Shown: in pieces, positions 57,815-64,000 of the stretch
How the letters are laid out: every line of letters begins with the position of its first letter
Position numbering within the stretch: the stretch's first letter is position 1
The notes under the pieces: generated by a model
What the model was told of the DNA's origin: nothing
What the model saw: only the letters and a program-made list of their open reading frames with translations
The model's database searches: none
Position numbers and translations under genes: made by a program
Assembly: GCF_017309385.1 (NCBI RefSeq)
Contig: NZ_JAFJMJ010000001.1
Location: 2,728,001-2,792,000, forward strand
Direction of reading: 5' to 3'
DNA from: Amycolatopsis sp. 195334CR
GTDB taxonomy: Bacteria; Actinomycetota; Actinomycetes; Mycobacteriales; Pseudonocardiaceae
Length of the DNA stretch: 64,000 bases

Positions 57815-58663
57815 ATGCGCGTGCTTGCTTTCCTGGACGGAACTCTGGCCGATCCCGACGCCGCCCACCTCCGGGTCACCGATCTCGGCCTGCTCCGCGG
57901 GGACGGGGTCTTCGAAACGATCCTGGTGGCCGACGGCGAGCCAAGGGAGCTGGGCCCGCACCTCGACCGGCTGGCCCGGTCGGCGGCCATGCTCGACCTG
58001 CCCGAGCCCGACGCGGCGGCCTGGGAGCGGGCCGTCCGGCAGGTCGTCGAGAACTGGCCAGGCGACGGCGAAATCGCGGTGAAACTGGTCTACACCAGGG
58101 GGTTGGAGGGCGATCCCGCCGCCGAGCCGACCGCGTTCGCGCTCGGGCTGGAGATCGATCCGAAGGTGTTGCGCGCGCGGGCCGAGGGCGTCGCCGCGGT
58201 GACCCTCGACCGCGGCATCGACCCCGGGCTGGCCGAGCGCGCGCCCTGGCTGCTGCTCGGCGCGAAGTCCCTCTCCTACGGGGTGAACATGGCCGCGTTG
58301 CGCGAGGCCGACCGCCGCGGGGCGTCGGATGTGATTTTCACCGCTACCGACGGATCGGTGCTCGAAGGCCCGACCGCGACCGTGGTGCTGGTGCGCGGCC
58401 GGACGCTGTCCACCCCGCCCCCGAACATCGGCATCCTGCCCGGCACCACGCAGGCCGCCGTCTACCGCGGTGCCGAGCGCGCCGGGTTCACCGCCAAGAT
58501 CGAGGACCTGACGGTGGACGACCTGCACTCCGGCGACGGCCTCTTCCTCGCCTCCTCGGTGCGCAAGCTGACCAGGGTGCACACCCTCGACGGCAAGGCC
58601 CTGCCCGACGCCACCGCACTGCACCAGGAGCTGAGCGCGGCCTACGAAGCCGTCTACGCCTGA
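57815..58663 (+). CDS. Class IV aminotransferase (aminodeoxychorismate lyase-like)
   Basis: 282-residue PLP enzyme of fold type IV. VTDLGLLRGDGVFETILVAD is the opening family motif. The PLP lysine is about residue 151 in WLLLGAKSLSYGVNM. GASDVIFTATDGSVLEGPTA, the glutamate motif, and GILPGTTQAAVYRGAER complete it. By position and sequence it corresponds to Rv0812, an aminodeoxychorismate lyase (PabC, folate synthesis). The same fold includes D-amino-acid and branched-chain transaminases, so the activity is probable rather than certain. ATG 57815, divergent from ygfZ by 29 bp. Confidence 0.88.
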   Translation: MRVLAFLDGTLADPDAAHLRVTDLGLLRGDGVFETILVADGEPRELGPHLDRLARSAAMLDLPEPDAAAWERAVRQVVENWPGDGEIAVKLVYTRGLEGDPAAEPTAFALGLEIDPKVLRARAEGVAAVTLDRGIDPGLAERAPWLLLGAKSLSYGVNMAALREADRRGASDVIFTATDGSVLEGPTATVVLVRGRTLSTPPPNIGILPGTTQAAVYRGAERAGFTAKIEDLTVDDLHSGDGLFLASSVRKLTRVHTLDGKALPDATALHQELSAAYEAVYA

Positions 58664-59373
58664 TCCAGCACGCTCAGCAGGCTGCCGAAGTCGCGGTGCG
58701 CCAGCGCCTTGTCGCTGAACGCGCCGCGCACCTCGGCGGCGGTGATCGGCGGCGCGTCCAGCCGCGAGATGCGCACCACCTGCGGCACCACCTTCTCGGC
58801 CAGGTAGGCCGCCACCTTGTGGTGCCCGTCCAGGATGAACCCGCTGTAGCGCCGCTTGCCCGCGAGGTGCAGCAGCGCCGCGGTCGGCCGGTACCCGGCG
58901 CGGATGGCCGTCCGGTAATAGCCGACCCGCGGTTCGTCGGCGGGCGGCCACTCCTCCGTGGGCACCAGGTAGCGGTCCGGTTCGTCCTCGTAGAGCCACT
59001 TCGGCTCGTCCGCCTCGACCCCCATGACGTACCAGTCGCGCTGCTCGGCGGCCGCGGTGAACAGCGGCTCCGGACCGCTCAGCTCGTACCGCCCGTCCGC
59101 GAGCAGGTCCGTCAGCGGCCGCAGCGTCTCGGTCAGCGGCCGCCGGATCTGCCCGGTGGCCAGCGCGATGCGCAGCCGGTCGGTCATCTCCGGCCGGGCC
59201 GGTGCGGCCGGCGCCCGCGCCACCAGCCTGCCGATCGACCCCTCGTACGCCGAACTGTCCAGCGCCGCCACCGAGCCGCGCAGGTACAGCAGGCTCTCGA
59301 CGTAGTCCTGCTCGGCAACTCTCCCCCTGATGTCGACAACGCCTTCGTTGCCGCTCACCGTCACCTCTTCCAT
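58654..59373 (-). CDS. ParB/Srx-like domain protein
   Basis: 239 residues. The C-terminal half contains RRYSGFILDGHHKVAAYLAE, which matches the D-G-H-H-R/K-x-x-A motif of ParB N-terminal/sulfiredoxin-like nucleotide-binding domains (CTPase/nuclease fold). The N-terminal 130 residues have no recognisable domain. No DNA-binding helix-turn-helix is visible, so it is not a chromosome-segregation ParB. It is the last gene of the minus-strand operon after pxpC (2-bp gap) and overlaps the aminotransferase end by 10 bp. Confidence 0.65.
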   Translation of the reverse strand: MEEVTVSGNEGVVDIRGRVAEQDYVESLLYLRGSVAALDSSAYEGSIGRLVARAPAAPARPEMTDRLRIALATGQIRRPLTETLRPLTDLLADGRYELSGPEPLFTAAAEQRDWYVMGVEADEPKWLYEDEPDRYLVPTEEWPPADEPRVGYYRTAIRAGYRPTAALLHLAGKRRYSGFILDGHHKVAAYLAEKVVPQVVRISRLDAPPITAAEVRGAFSDKALAHRDFGSLLSVLDQA

Positions 59374-59375
59374 AC

Positions 59376-60236
59376 TCAGGTCGACGAGCGGAAGCGCAGC
59401 TTGGTTCCTGGCCGTGCCTGTGCCAGTGCGGCGAGTGATTTCGCTCCCACTACACCGAGTACCGGATAACCGCCGGTGCTCGGGTGGTCGGCGAGGAAAA
59501 CCACTGGCAGGCCGCTCGGCGGCAGTTGCACGGCCCCGGTGAGGATGCCTTCGCTGGGTAGTTCCGCCCCGGCACGGTCAGCCGATCGGCGCAACGCCGG
59601 TCCGTCGAGCCGCAGGCCCACCCGGTTGGACTCCGGGGTGACCGTCCACGGCCCGGCCAGTTGCGCGGCGGCGTCGTCGAACCAGTCGTCGCGCGGGCCC
59701 AAGCGCACCGGCACGCTCAGCTCGTCGGGAAAGGACGGTGGCGCCAGCACGTCCACGCCCGCCGGGACCCCGGTCGGGGCACCCACCGGCAGCACGTCAC
59801 CGGCGGCGAGCGGTGGCGGCCCGATCTCGGAGAGCACGTCCCGCGACCGGCTCCGCAGTTCCGGCGCGACCGCGATGCCGCCGGAAACCGCCAGGTAGCA
59901 CCGCAAACCGCGGGCGGGCGTGCCGAGCGCGACGGTCTGGCCGGTGCGCAGGTGCACCGGGACGTGCGAGCCGACCGGCCTGCCGTCGACGGTGACGGAC
60001 ACCGCCGCGCCGGTCACCGCGATCGTGCAGGACGCCCCCGCGCGCAGCCGCAGCCCGCCGAGCAGCGCCTCGATGCCCGCCGCGGACTCGGGATTGCCGG
60101 TGAGCCGGTTCGCCAGGCGCAGCGCGGGCTGGTCCAGCGCACCCGACGGCGGTACGCCCAGGTGCGCCAGCCCCGGCCTGCCCAGGTCCTGCACCAGTGC
60201 GGCCGGGCCGGGGGCCAGCACCTCGAGTGTCCTCAT
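59376..60236 (-). CDS. pxpC: 5-oxoprolinase subunit C (KipA family)
   Basis: 286-residue subunit of the ATP-dependent PxpABC 5-oxoprolinase, which reopens pyroglutamate to glutamate. It opens LEVLAPGPAALVQDLGRPGL and continues HLGVPPSGALDQPALRLANR, typical of the KipA/AHS2 domain; CYLAVSGGIAVAPELRSRS and HPSTGGYPVLGVV follow. It overlaps pxpB by 4 bp. No pxpA (LamB/YcsF) gene is in the window. Confidence 0.93.
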   Translation of the reverse strand: MRTLEVLAPGPAALVQDLGRPGLAHLGVPPSGALDQPALRLANRLTGNPESAAGIEALLGGLRLRAGASCTIAVTGAAVSVTVDGRPVGSHVPVHLRTGQTVALGTPARGLRCYLAVSGGIAVAPELRSRSRDVLSEIGPPPLAAGDVLPVGAPTGVPAGVDVLAPPSFPDELSVPVRLGPRDDWFDDAAAQLAGPWTVTPESNRVGLRLDGPALRRSADRAGAELPSEGILTGAVQLPPSGLPVVFLADHPSTGGYPVLGVVGAKSLAALAQARPGTKLRFRSST

Positions 60237-60844
60237 CGGACACTCCGGAAGCGCACGCGGTCACCGGGCGAGAGCAGGGCGGGCCGCTCGGCGCGTGGAT
60301 CGAACAACGCGGTCTCGGTGCGCCCGATCAACCGCCAGCCGCCCGGCGAGGAGCGCGGGTAGACCCCGGTGAACTCCCCGGCCAGGCCGACCGAACCGGC
60401 GGGCACCCGCGTCCTCGGACTGTCCAAACGCGACTGCCGGAGCGGTTCCGGCAACCCGGTCAGGTACCCGAAACCGGGCGCGAAACCGGTGAACGCGACG
60501 GTGTACTCGGCGCCGGTGTGCAGGTCGACCACGTCCGCGGTGCTGATGCCCGCGGTCCGCGCCACCTCGTCGAGGTCGTCACCGTCGTAGTGCACGTCGA
60601 TGGTGATCTCCCGCGGCTCACCGGACGGCGGGTGGTCGAGGTCGGCGGCTTCGACCAGGGCACGGATCTCGCCGAGTGCGCCGGATCCGGGTGCCACCGC
60701 GACCAGCACGGTGCGTGCGCCCGGCACTATCTCGGTCACCTCGGGCACCGCCGCGGCGGCGACCACGGCACGGACCGCGCCGGCCTCCTCGAGCGAGGAG
60801 CACTCGATCAGCGTCGCGTCGGGTCCGTAGGGCAGCCAGCGCAT
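60233..60844 (-). CDS. pxpB: 5-oxoprolinase subunit B (KipI family)
   Basis: 203-residue AHS1/KipI-domain protein and partner of PxpC. The motifs are EITIDVHYDGDDLDEVARTA, EYTVAFTGFAPGFGYLTGLP (the F-x-P-G-F-x-Y-L signature) and TRVPAGSVGLAGEFTGVYPR, SSPGGWRLIGRT. ATG 60844 is used; a longer in-frame reading upstream overlaps the nitrobindin-like gene and is a shadow. Confidence 0.93.
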   Translation of the reverse strand: MRWLPYGPDATLIECSSLEEAGAVRAVVAAAAVPEVTEIVPGARTVLVAVAPGSGALGEIRALVEAADLDHPPSGEPREITIDVHYDGDDLDEVARTAGISTADVVDLHTGAEYTVAFTGFAPGFGYLTGLPEPLRQSRLDSPRTRVPAGSVGLAGEFTGVYPRSSPGGWRLIGRTETALFDPRAERPALLSPGDRVRFRSVR

Positions 60845-60855
60845 CGAGCCGCGGC

Positions 60856-61470
60856 TCAGCCCACCACGCGGCGGAGGTAGGCGGACACGTGCGGCTGCAT
60901 CTCCTCGCCGACCATCGCGCGCTCCTCGACGTACCCGAGGTCGGCGTTGTTGATCAGGCCGTACAGCCGCTTCGCGCCGGTGACCTCCTTGGCCGAGGTG
61001 CTGCGGACCACCGCGTCGGTGGCCATCTCCCACGACGTGAGGTTGCGCGGCTCGCCGTAGAACAGCTCGACGATGCCGGTGTTGTGCGCGAGCAGCAGCT
61101 CGAAGGAGTCGTCCGGCTGCGGCCGCCACCAGCCGGTCTCGCGGGCGGCCGGGCGGATGACCTCGCCGTTCTCGTCGAGCAGCCACGAGCGCGCCTCGTG
61201 GTAGAGGAACGGGCGGCCGTCGTGCGCGATGGTCAGCTGCTGCGCGAACCGGCGCGGGCCGTCGATGGTGGGGTAGCTGATCTCCCCTTCACCGCGCCAG
61301 ACGCCGACGAGCGGCAGCAGGGGCACGCACTGGGCGTGCAGTTCGGGACCTTCCCGCAGGTTCGCCGTGTCGGCCGGGATGGGCAGATCGTCGAACTGGG
61401 GGAGGTTGAGCGCGCGCGTCTGCTCCGCGCGTTCAGCCGCGGCCTGGATCGCGTCGTCGCCGGAGGTCAT
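60856..61470 (-). CDS. FABP/nitrobindin-like heme-binding protein (Rv0813c type)
   Basis: 204-residue beta-barrel protein. LLPLVGVWRGEGEISYPTID carries the G-x-W-x-G-x-G motif of the THAP4/nitrobindin family. FELLLAHNTGIVELFYG, KRLYGLINNADLGYVEERAM and a late histidine in QPHVSAYLRRV, which in nitrobindins binds the heme iron, follow. It corresponds to Rv0813c by sequence and position. The ATG has no ribosome site of its own and lies four bases after the stop of the 32-residue peptide gene, so it probably depends on that gene for translation. Confidence 0.88.
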   Translation of the reverse strand: MTSGDDAIQAAAERAEQTRALNLPQFDDLPIPADTANLREGPELHAQCVPLLPLVGVWRGEGEISYPTIDGPRRFAQQLTIAHDGRPFLYHEARSWLLDENGEVIRPAARETGWWRPQPDDSFELLLAHNTGIVELFYGEPRNLTSWEMATDAVVRSTSAKEVTGAKRLYGLINNADLGYVEERAMVGEEMQPHVSAYLRRVVG

Positions 61471-61474
61471 GGGG

Positions 61475-61573
61475 TCAGCGGTTGTCGGTGTAGAGGCGGT
61501 ACACCACGTACGCGGCGAACCACGTCACCAGGACTCCCGACAGCACCAGCAGCACCGTGAAGAAGATATGCAC
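61475..61573 (-). CDS. 32-residue single-pass membrane peptide heading the operon
   Basis: A short reading frame from GTG 61573: HIFFTVLLVLSGVLVTWFAA is one hydrophobic helix, ending in a basic YVVYRLYTDNR tail. It is too short for ordinary gene finding. On the minus strand TATCCT (complement of 61580-61585) lies six bases before the GTG, so the mRNA may be leaderless. Its stop is four bases before the nitrobindin-like ATG, which lacks a ribosome site, consistent with coupling. I know of no characterised relative. Confidence 0.6.
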   Translation of the reverse strand: MHIFFTVLLVLSGVLVTWFAAYVVYRLYTDNR

Positions 61574-61597
61574 GCGTGCAGGATAACCGGACACAAA

Positions 61598-61631
61598 ACG
61601 AGGGGCCCTCCCGGCCGGGAGAGCCCCTCGT
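61598..61631 (-). terminator. Terminator of the rhodanese operon
   Basis: ACGAGGGGC (61598-61606) pairs with GCCCCTCGT (61623-61631) and CTCCCGG with CCGGGAG inside, one mismatch. Read on the minus strand it is followed by TTTTG. It ends the DUF1416 transcript. Confidence 0.8.
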
Positions 61632-61645
61632 ACGAAAAGCCGTGG

Positions 61646-61954
61646 TCAGGAGACCGCGACCGCCAGCCGGTGCAGGCCGGGGCCGTCGGCGGTGACGCTC
61701 GCCTCACCGTTCCCGGTGCGGTGCAGCGCCCGCACGGTCCACTCGCCGGGCGCCGCGTAGAAGCGGAAGTCGCCGTCGGCCGAGGAGACCACCTCACCGG
61801 TGAAGTCGCCGCCCGAGTCGAGCAGGCGCACGAAGGCACCGCCGATCGGGCCGCCGTCACCGGTCACCTTGCCGGCCAGCACGACCTGGCCGTTGGTGTC
61901 GAAATCGGCCGGGGTGGCCTCCTGCGCCGGAGCGCCGCAACCGTCGTCCGCCAT
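61646..61954 (-). CDS. DUF1416 protein (SseC-like)
   Basis: 102 residues. GQVVLAGKVTGDGGPIGGAF, VRLLDSGGDFTGEVVSSADG and FRFYAAPGEWTVRALHR form a transthyretin/CNA-B-like beta sandwich. The family (SseC in mycobacteria) always accompanies the CysA/SseA-type thiosulfate sulfurtransferase and is regarded as a sulfur-metabolism partner. The N-terminus MADDGCGAP carries one cysteine. Its ATG shares a base with the rhodanese stop (TGATG). Confidence 0.93.
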   Translation of the reverse strand: MADDGCGAPAQEATPADFDTNGQVVLAGKVTGDGGPIGGAFVRLLDSGGDFTGEVVSSADGDFRFYAAPGEWTVRALHRTGNGEASVTADGPGLHRLAVAVS

Positions 61955-62790
61955 CACTTCGCTCCCGTCTCGACCGGCACGCCGACCAGCGAGCCGTATT
62001 CGGTCCACGATCCGTCGTAGTTCTTCACGTTCTGGTAGCCGAGCAGCTCGCGCAGGGCGAACCAGGCGATCGAGGAGCGCTCCCCGATCCGGCAGTACGC
62101 GATGGTGGCCTTCGACTCGTCGAGACCCTCCGCGGCGTACAGCTCCTTGATCTCTTCCTCGGTCTTGAAGGTGCCGTCCTCGTTGGCGACCTTCGCCCAC
62201 GGCACGTTCAGCGCGCCGGGGATGTGGCCGGGCACCTGGGACTGCTCCTGCGGCAGGTGCGCCGGGGCGAGCAGCTTGCCGGAGAACTCGTCCGGCGACC
62301 GCACGTCGACGAAGTTGTTCGAGCCGATGGCCTGGACGACCTCGTCGCGGAAGGCGCGGATCGACAGGTCCTGCTCCTTGGCCTGGTACTCGGTGCGCTC
62401 GCGCTTGACGTCACCGGTGTCGAGGGGGCGCCCGTCCAGCTCCCACTTCTTGCGGCCGCCGTCGAGCAGCTGCACGTTGTCGTGGCCGTAGAGCTTGAAG
62501 TACCAGTAGGCGTAGGCGGCGAACCAGTTGTTGTTGCCGCCGTAGAGGATGACGCGGTCGTCGTTGGAGATGCCCTTCTCCGAGAGGAGGGCCTCGAAGC
62601 CGGCCTTGGAGACGAAGTCGCGGCGGACCGGGTCCTGCAGGTCCTTGCGCCAGTCGAACTTCACCGCGCCACGGATGTGCCCGCCGTCGTAGGCGGTGGT
62701 GTCCTCGTCGACCTCGGCGAAGACCACACCGGGGGTGTCGAGGTTCTCTTCTGCCCATGCTGTGGTGACCAGCACGTCTTCACGGCTCAT
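61954..62790 (-). CDS. Thiosulfate/3-mercaptopyruvate sulfurtransferase (two-domain rhodanese)
   Basis: 278 residues with two rhodanese domains. The inactive N-terminal one contains DGGHIRGAVKFDWRKDLQDP and RVILYGGNNNWFAAYAYWYF. The active one has the loop YCRIGERSSIAWF, whose cysteine carries the persulfide (CRIGERSS is the mycobacterial CysA2 pattern). SNNFVDVRSPDEFSGK is the usual domain opening. It transfers sulfane sulfur from thiosulfate to cyanide or thiols. It lies in an operon with DUF4395 upstream and DUF1416 downstream, all under the leader peptide at 63360-63461. Confidence 0.95.
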   Translation of the reverse strand: MSREDVLVTTAWAEENLDTPGVVFAEVDEDTTAYDGGHIRGAVKFDWRKDLQDPVRRDFVSKAGFEALLSEKGISNDDRVILYGGNNNWFAAYAYWYFKLYGHDNVQLLDGGRKKWELDGRPLDTGDVKRERTEYQAKEQDLSIRAFRDEVVQAIGSNNFVDVRSPDEFSGKLLAPAHLPQEQSQVPGHIPGALNVPWAKVANEDGTFKTEEEIKELYAAEGLDESKATIAYCRIGERSSIAWFALRELLGYQNVKNYDGSWTEYGSLVGVPVETGAK

Positions 62791-62837
62791 GGAGCGGCAC
62801 TGCCTTTCTTGGGTTCGGGACGGGTTTTCTCTTCGGC

Positions 62838-63272
62838 TCAGGTGGGTTTGGCGGTCGGCGCGAACCGCCTGATCAGCAGGTACACCTCGCAGCCGAGGCA
62901 GAAGTTGACCGCCGCGTTGAGGAAGGCCGCGAACAACGCGAAGGCGGTGGCGACCACCCCGAGCGCGGTCACCTCGGTGGCGTAGCCGATCGTGCCGACC
63001 AGCGCGAACACGAAGCCGACGGCCTGCGCGAACCGCAGCGGTGCCGCGTCCTCGCGCTCGGTGGGCGGCTTCAGCCGCGGGGCGACCAGGTAGCGGTAGA
63101 GCAGGGAGTACGGCGCCGGTTTGAGCCCGACGAAGGCGCCGATGGCGAAGACCACCGTCTGGGCGGCCAGCAGTGGCCACCAGCCGGTGACCAGCACGAC
63201 GGCCAGCACGATGGTGGTGAGCACGGCCGCGAAGCGGGGGCCTCGGGGATCGACCGCTGGTCCTGCCGACAT
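62838..63272 (-). CDS. DUF4395 membrane protein
   Basis: 144 residues, four membrane helices. DPRGPRFAAVLTTIVLAVVL opens it; VGLKPAPYSLLYRYLVAPRL follows, and the last helix carries the conserved cysteine pair in FCLGCEVYLL. The family occurs with rhodanese and thioredoxin genes (the thiX-cysA region of mycobacteria). The cysteines near a membrane face suggest passing electrons or sulfur between thioredoxin and the sulfurtransferase (inference). ATG 63272 follows AAGGAGG. Confidence 0.9.
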   Translation of the reverse strand: MSAGPAVDPRGPRFAAVLTTIVLAVVLVTGWWPLLAAQTVVFAIGAFVGLKPAPYSLLYRYLVAPRLKPPTEREDAAPLRFAQAVGFVFALVGTIGYATEVTALGVVATAFALFAAFLNAAVNFCLGCEVYLLIRRFAPTAKPT

Positions 63273-63334
63273 GCCACCTCCTTGGCTCGGGTGGGCGCGT
63301 GGGTACGCACGGGGAATGAGCTGGGGGAGAAAGG

Positions 63335-63361
63335 GGTCACCGACGACGCGGTGACCGCGTC
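63335..63361 (-). promoter_or_regulatory. Two mutually exclusive hairpins after the second leader peptide
   Basis: Hairpin 1 (63345-63361) is GACGCGG-N3-CCGCGTC and begins in the leader stop codon. Hairpin 2 (63335-63356) is GGTCACC-N8-GGTGACC and is followed on the minus strand by CCTTTCT. They share bases and cannot form together, as in an attenuator where ribosome position selects the structure. Confidence 0.55.
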
Positions 63362-63461
63362 AGCGGCGACAGAGGCTGCTGCGGACCCGGCACAGGTCGA
63401 CCGCGCGCCGCTGGGTCAGGAACCAGCGCCGCATGGAGGAGTCCGGCTGTGGCAGGTGCAC
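63360..63461 (-). CDS. Leader peptide of the rhodanese/DUF4395 operon
   Basis: A minus-strand frame ends QRRAVDLCRVRSSLCRR-stop, the same pattern as the peptide before TauE (QRRHIDLVRVDSALCRR). It has two cysteines (Cys24 and Cys31 of 33). Start: GTG 63461 has a -10-like TACGCT (complement of 63469-63474) seven bases upstream, so the mRNA may be leaderless. ATG 63434 would give 24 residues but has no ribosome site. The genes that follow are DUF4395, rhodanese and DUF1416, all sulfur-related. Confidence 0.78.
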   Translation of the reverse strand: MHLPQPDSSMRRWFLTQRRAVDLCRVRSSLCRR

Positions 63462-63526
63462 GAGCGCCAGCGTACCCACGCTTCCCTCAGAGTGGGAACA
63501 CTGCTCACCTGATGGGACGGATCCCG

Positions 63527-64000
63527 CTATGCGGACAGCTGGAGGTGTGGTTCGAGGGCTTTCAGCAGGTCAGGGGCCTTGGGTAGGCCGCCGACCCGGA
63601 GCAGCTCGCGACCGTCGGCGGCATAGGCCACCGTGGTCGGGGTGCGCAACACGCCGAGCCGCTGGGCGACCTCGGGCTGGTTCGTCACGTCGAGGTCGAC
63701 GTGATGGAGCCCGTCGGTCTTGTCCGCGAGGTGGGTCAGCAGCGCCCGGGTCTGACGGCAGGGCGCGCAGAAGGTGGTGGAGATCTGCACCAGGGTGACC
63801 GCGGCGGTCGGGTCGAGCGCCTCGGCGACCGGCGCGGGCAACCGGGTGGCGGGCCTGACGCCCCGCCCCTTCGCCCCGGCTGCCTTGCGCTGTGGCCCGG
63901 CTGCCTCGCGCACCGGCCCGACCGCTTCGTGTCCCGGCTCGGCTGCCTCGTGCCCCGACCCGGTTGCCTTGCGCCCTGGCTTGGCGGGCTCGTGCCCCGG
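63527..64000 (-). CDS. Thioredoxin-like protein (ThiX type), 5' end outside window
   Basis: The thioredoxin domain (last about 95 codons) has VTLVQISTTFCAPCRQTRAL with the C-x-x-C motif, LHHVDLDVTNQPEVAQRLGV and the cis-proline in LRTPTTVAYAADG. The frame stays open to the window edge through a repetitive Ala/Gly/Glu/Pro/His-rich stretch of six-to-seven-residue units (EAAEPGHEAVGPVREAAG). GTG 63913 could start a 128-residue protein, but the family normally has an N-terminal membrane helix, so I treat the gene as cut by the window end. By position it matches Rv0816c (thiX). Confidence 0.85.
   Translation of the reverse strand, partial: PGHEPAKPGRKATGSGHEAAEPGHEAVGPVREAAGPQRKAAGAKGRGVRPATRLPAPVAEALDPTAAVTLVQISTTFCAPCRQTRALLTHLADKTDGLHHVDLDVTNQPEVAQRLGVLRTPTTVAYAADGRELLRVGGLPKAPDLLKALEPHLQLSA

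Overview
The window is very GC-rich actinobacterial DNA with GTG starts, ATGA/GTGA gene overlaps and dense coding on both strands. A SigE-family sigma factor, XRE/DUF5753 with DUF397, a DUF574-type methyltransferase, DUF3073, an RsiG homologue and abundant hairpin repeats point to a mycelial member of the Pseudonocardiaceae, most likely Amycolatopsis or a close relative (inference; no marker gene such as 16S is present). The backbone has the same order as the Mycobacterium tuberculosis purB-to-thiX stretch (roughly Rv0777-Rv0816c): purB, purSQ, purL, a sterol-carrier-like protein, purF, purM, DUF3073, YgfZ, a class IV aminotransferase, a FABP/nitrobindin-like protein, DUF1416, a rhodanese, DUF4395 and a thioredoxin. 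Accessory blocks are inserted between these genes.

Layout. 0-3.2 kb: partial threonine aldolase, a SigE-family sigma factor with its membrane partner, a TetR regulator, a cluster of three DnaA boxes and a small hypothetical gene. 3.2-9.4 kb: a hairpin repeat, purB, a polar amino-acid ABC transporter with two tandem binding proteins, and a MOSC protein. 9.4-17.9 kb: a sulfur-type leader peptide in front of a TauE/SafE exporter, a DUF2334 deacetylase, a metallo-hydrolase, an ArsR regulator divergent from an MFS pump, an aldehyde dehydrogenase, a GMC oxidoreductase and an L,D-transpeptidase. 18-25 kb: purS-purQ and purL, separated by a second copy of the hairpin repeat and a heterodimeric ABC exporter. 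25-34.7 kb: envelope and accessory genes (pentapeptide-repeat protein, three paralogous membrane proteins, two GH25 muramidases, a type VII secretion-associated protein, a methyltransferase, XRE/DUF397). 34.8-37.9 kb: purF, purM, arfB. 38-44.2 kb: VanZ, a CitA/CitB-type two-component system and the divergent tctCBA carboxylate transporter. 44.3-45.9 kb: a secreted TNT-type NADase-like protein and an oxidoreductase.

45.9-52.8 kb holds the most striking unit. A cobalamin riboswitch heads an operon for a surface-anchored alpha/alpha-toroid protein resembling the alpha domain of mammalian transcobalamin/intrinsic factor, a membrane-anchored DUF4430-like protein resembling their beta domain, an EcfT, a fused EcfA-EcfA ATPase, a small 45-bp-repeat protein and an ECF S component. 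A second DUF4430-like paralogue sits just upstream. I read this as a vitamin B12 capture-and-import system in which the two transcobalamin domains are separate surface proteins.

52.8-64 kb: 3-hydroxyacyl-CoA dehydrogenase, DUF3073, a conserved hypothetical, asparaginase, RsiG, YgfZ, aminotransferase, then an operon led by a 32-residue membrane peptide (nitrobindin-like, PxpB, PxpC, ParB-like), and the rhodanese/DUF1416/DUF4395 sulfur operon headed by a second leader peptide of the same family as the one before TauE. The window ends inside a thioredoxin-like gene. No tRNA, rRNA, CRISPR array, insertion sequence or prophage gene was seen.
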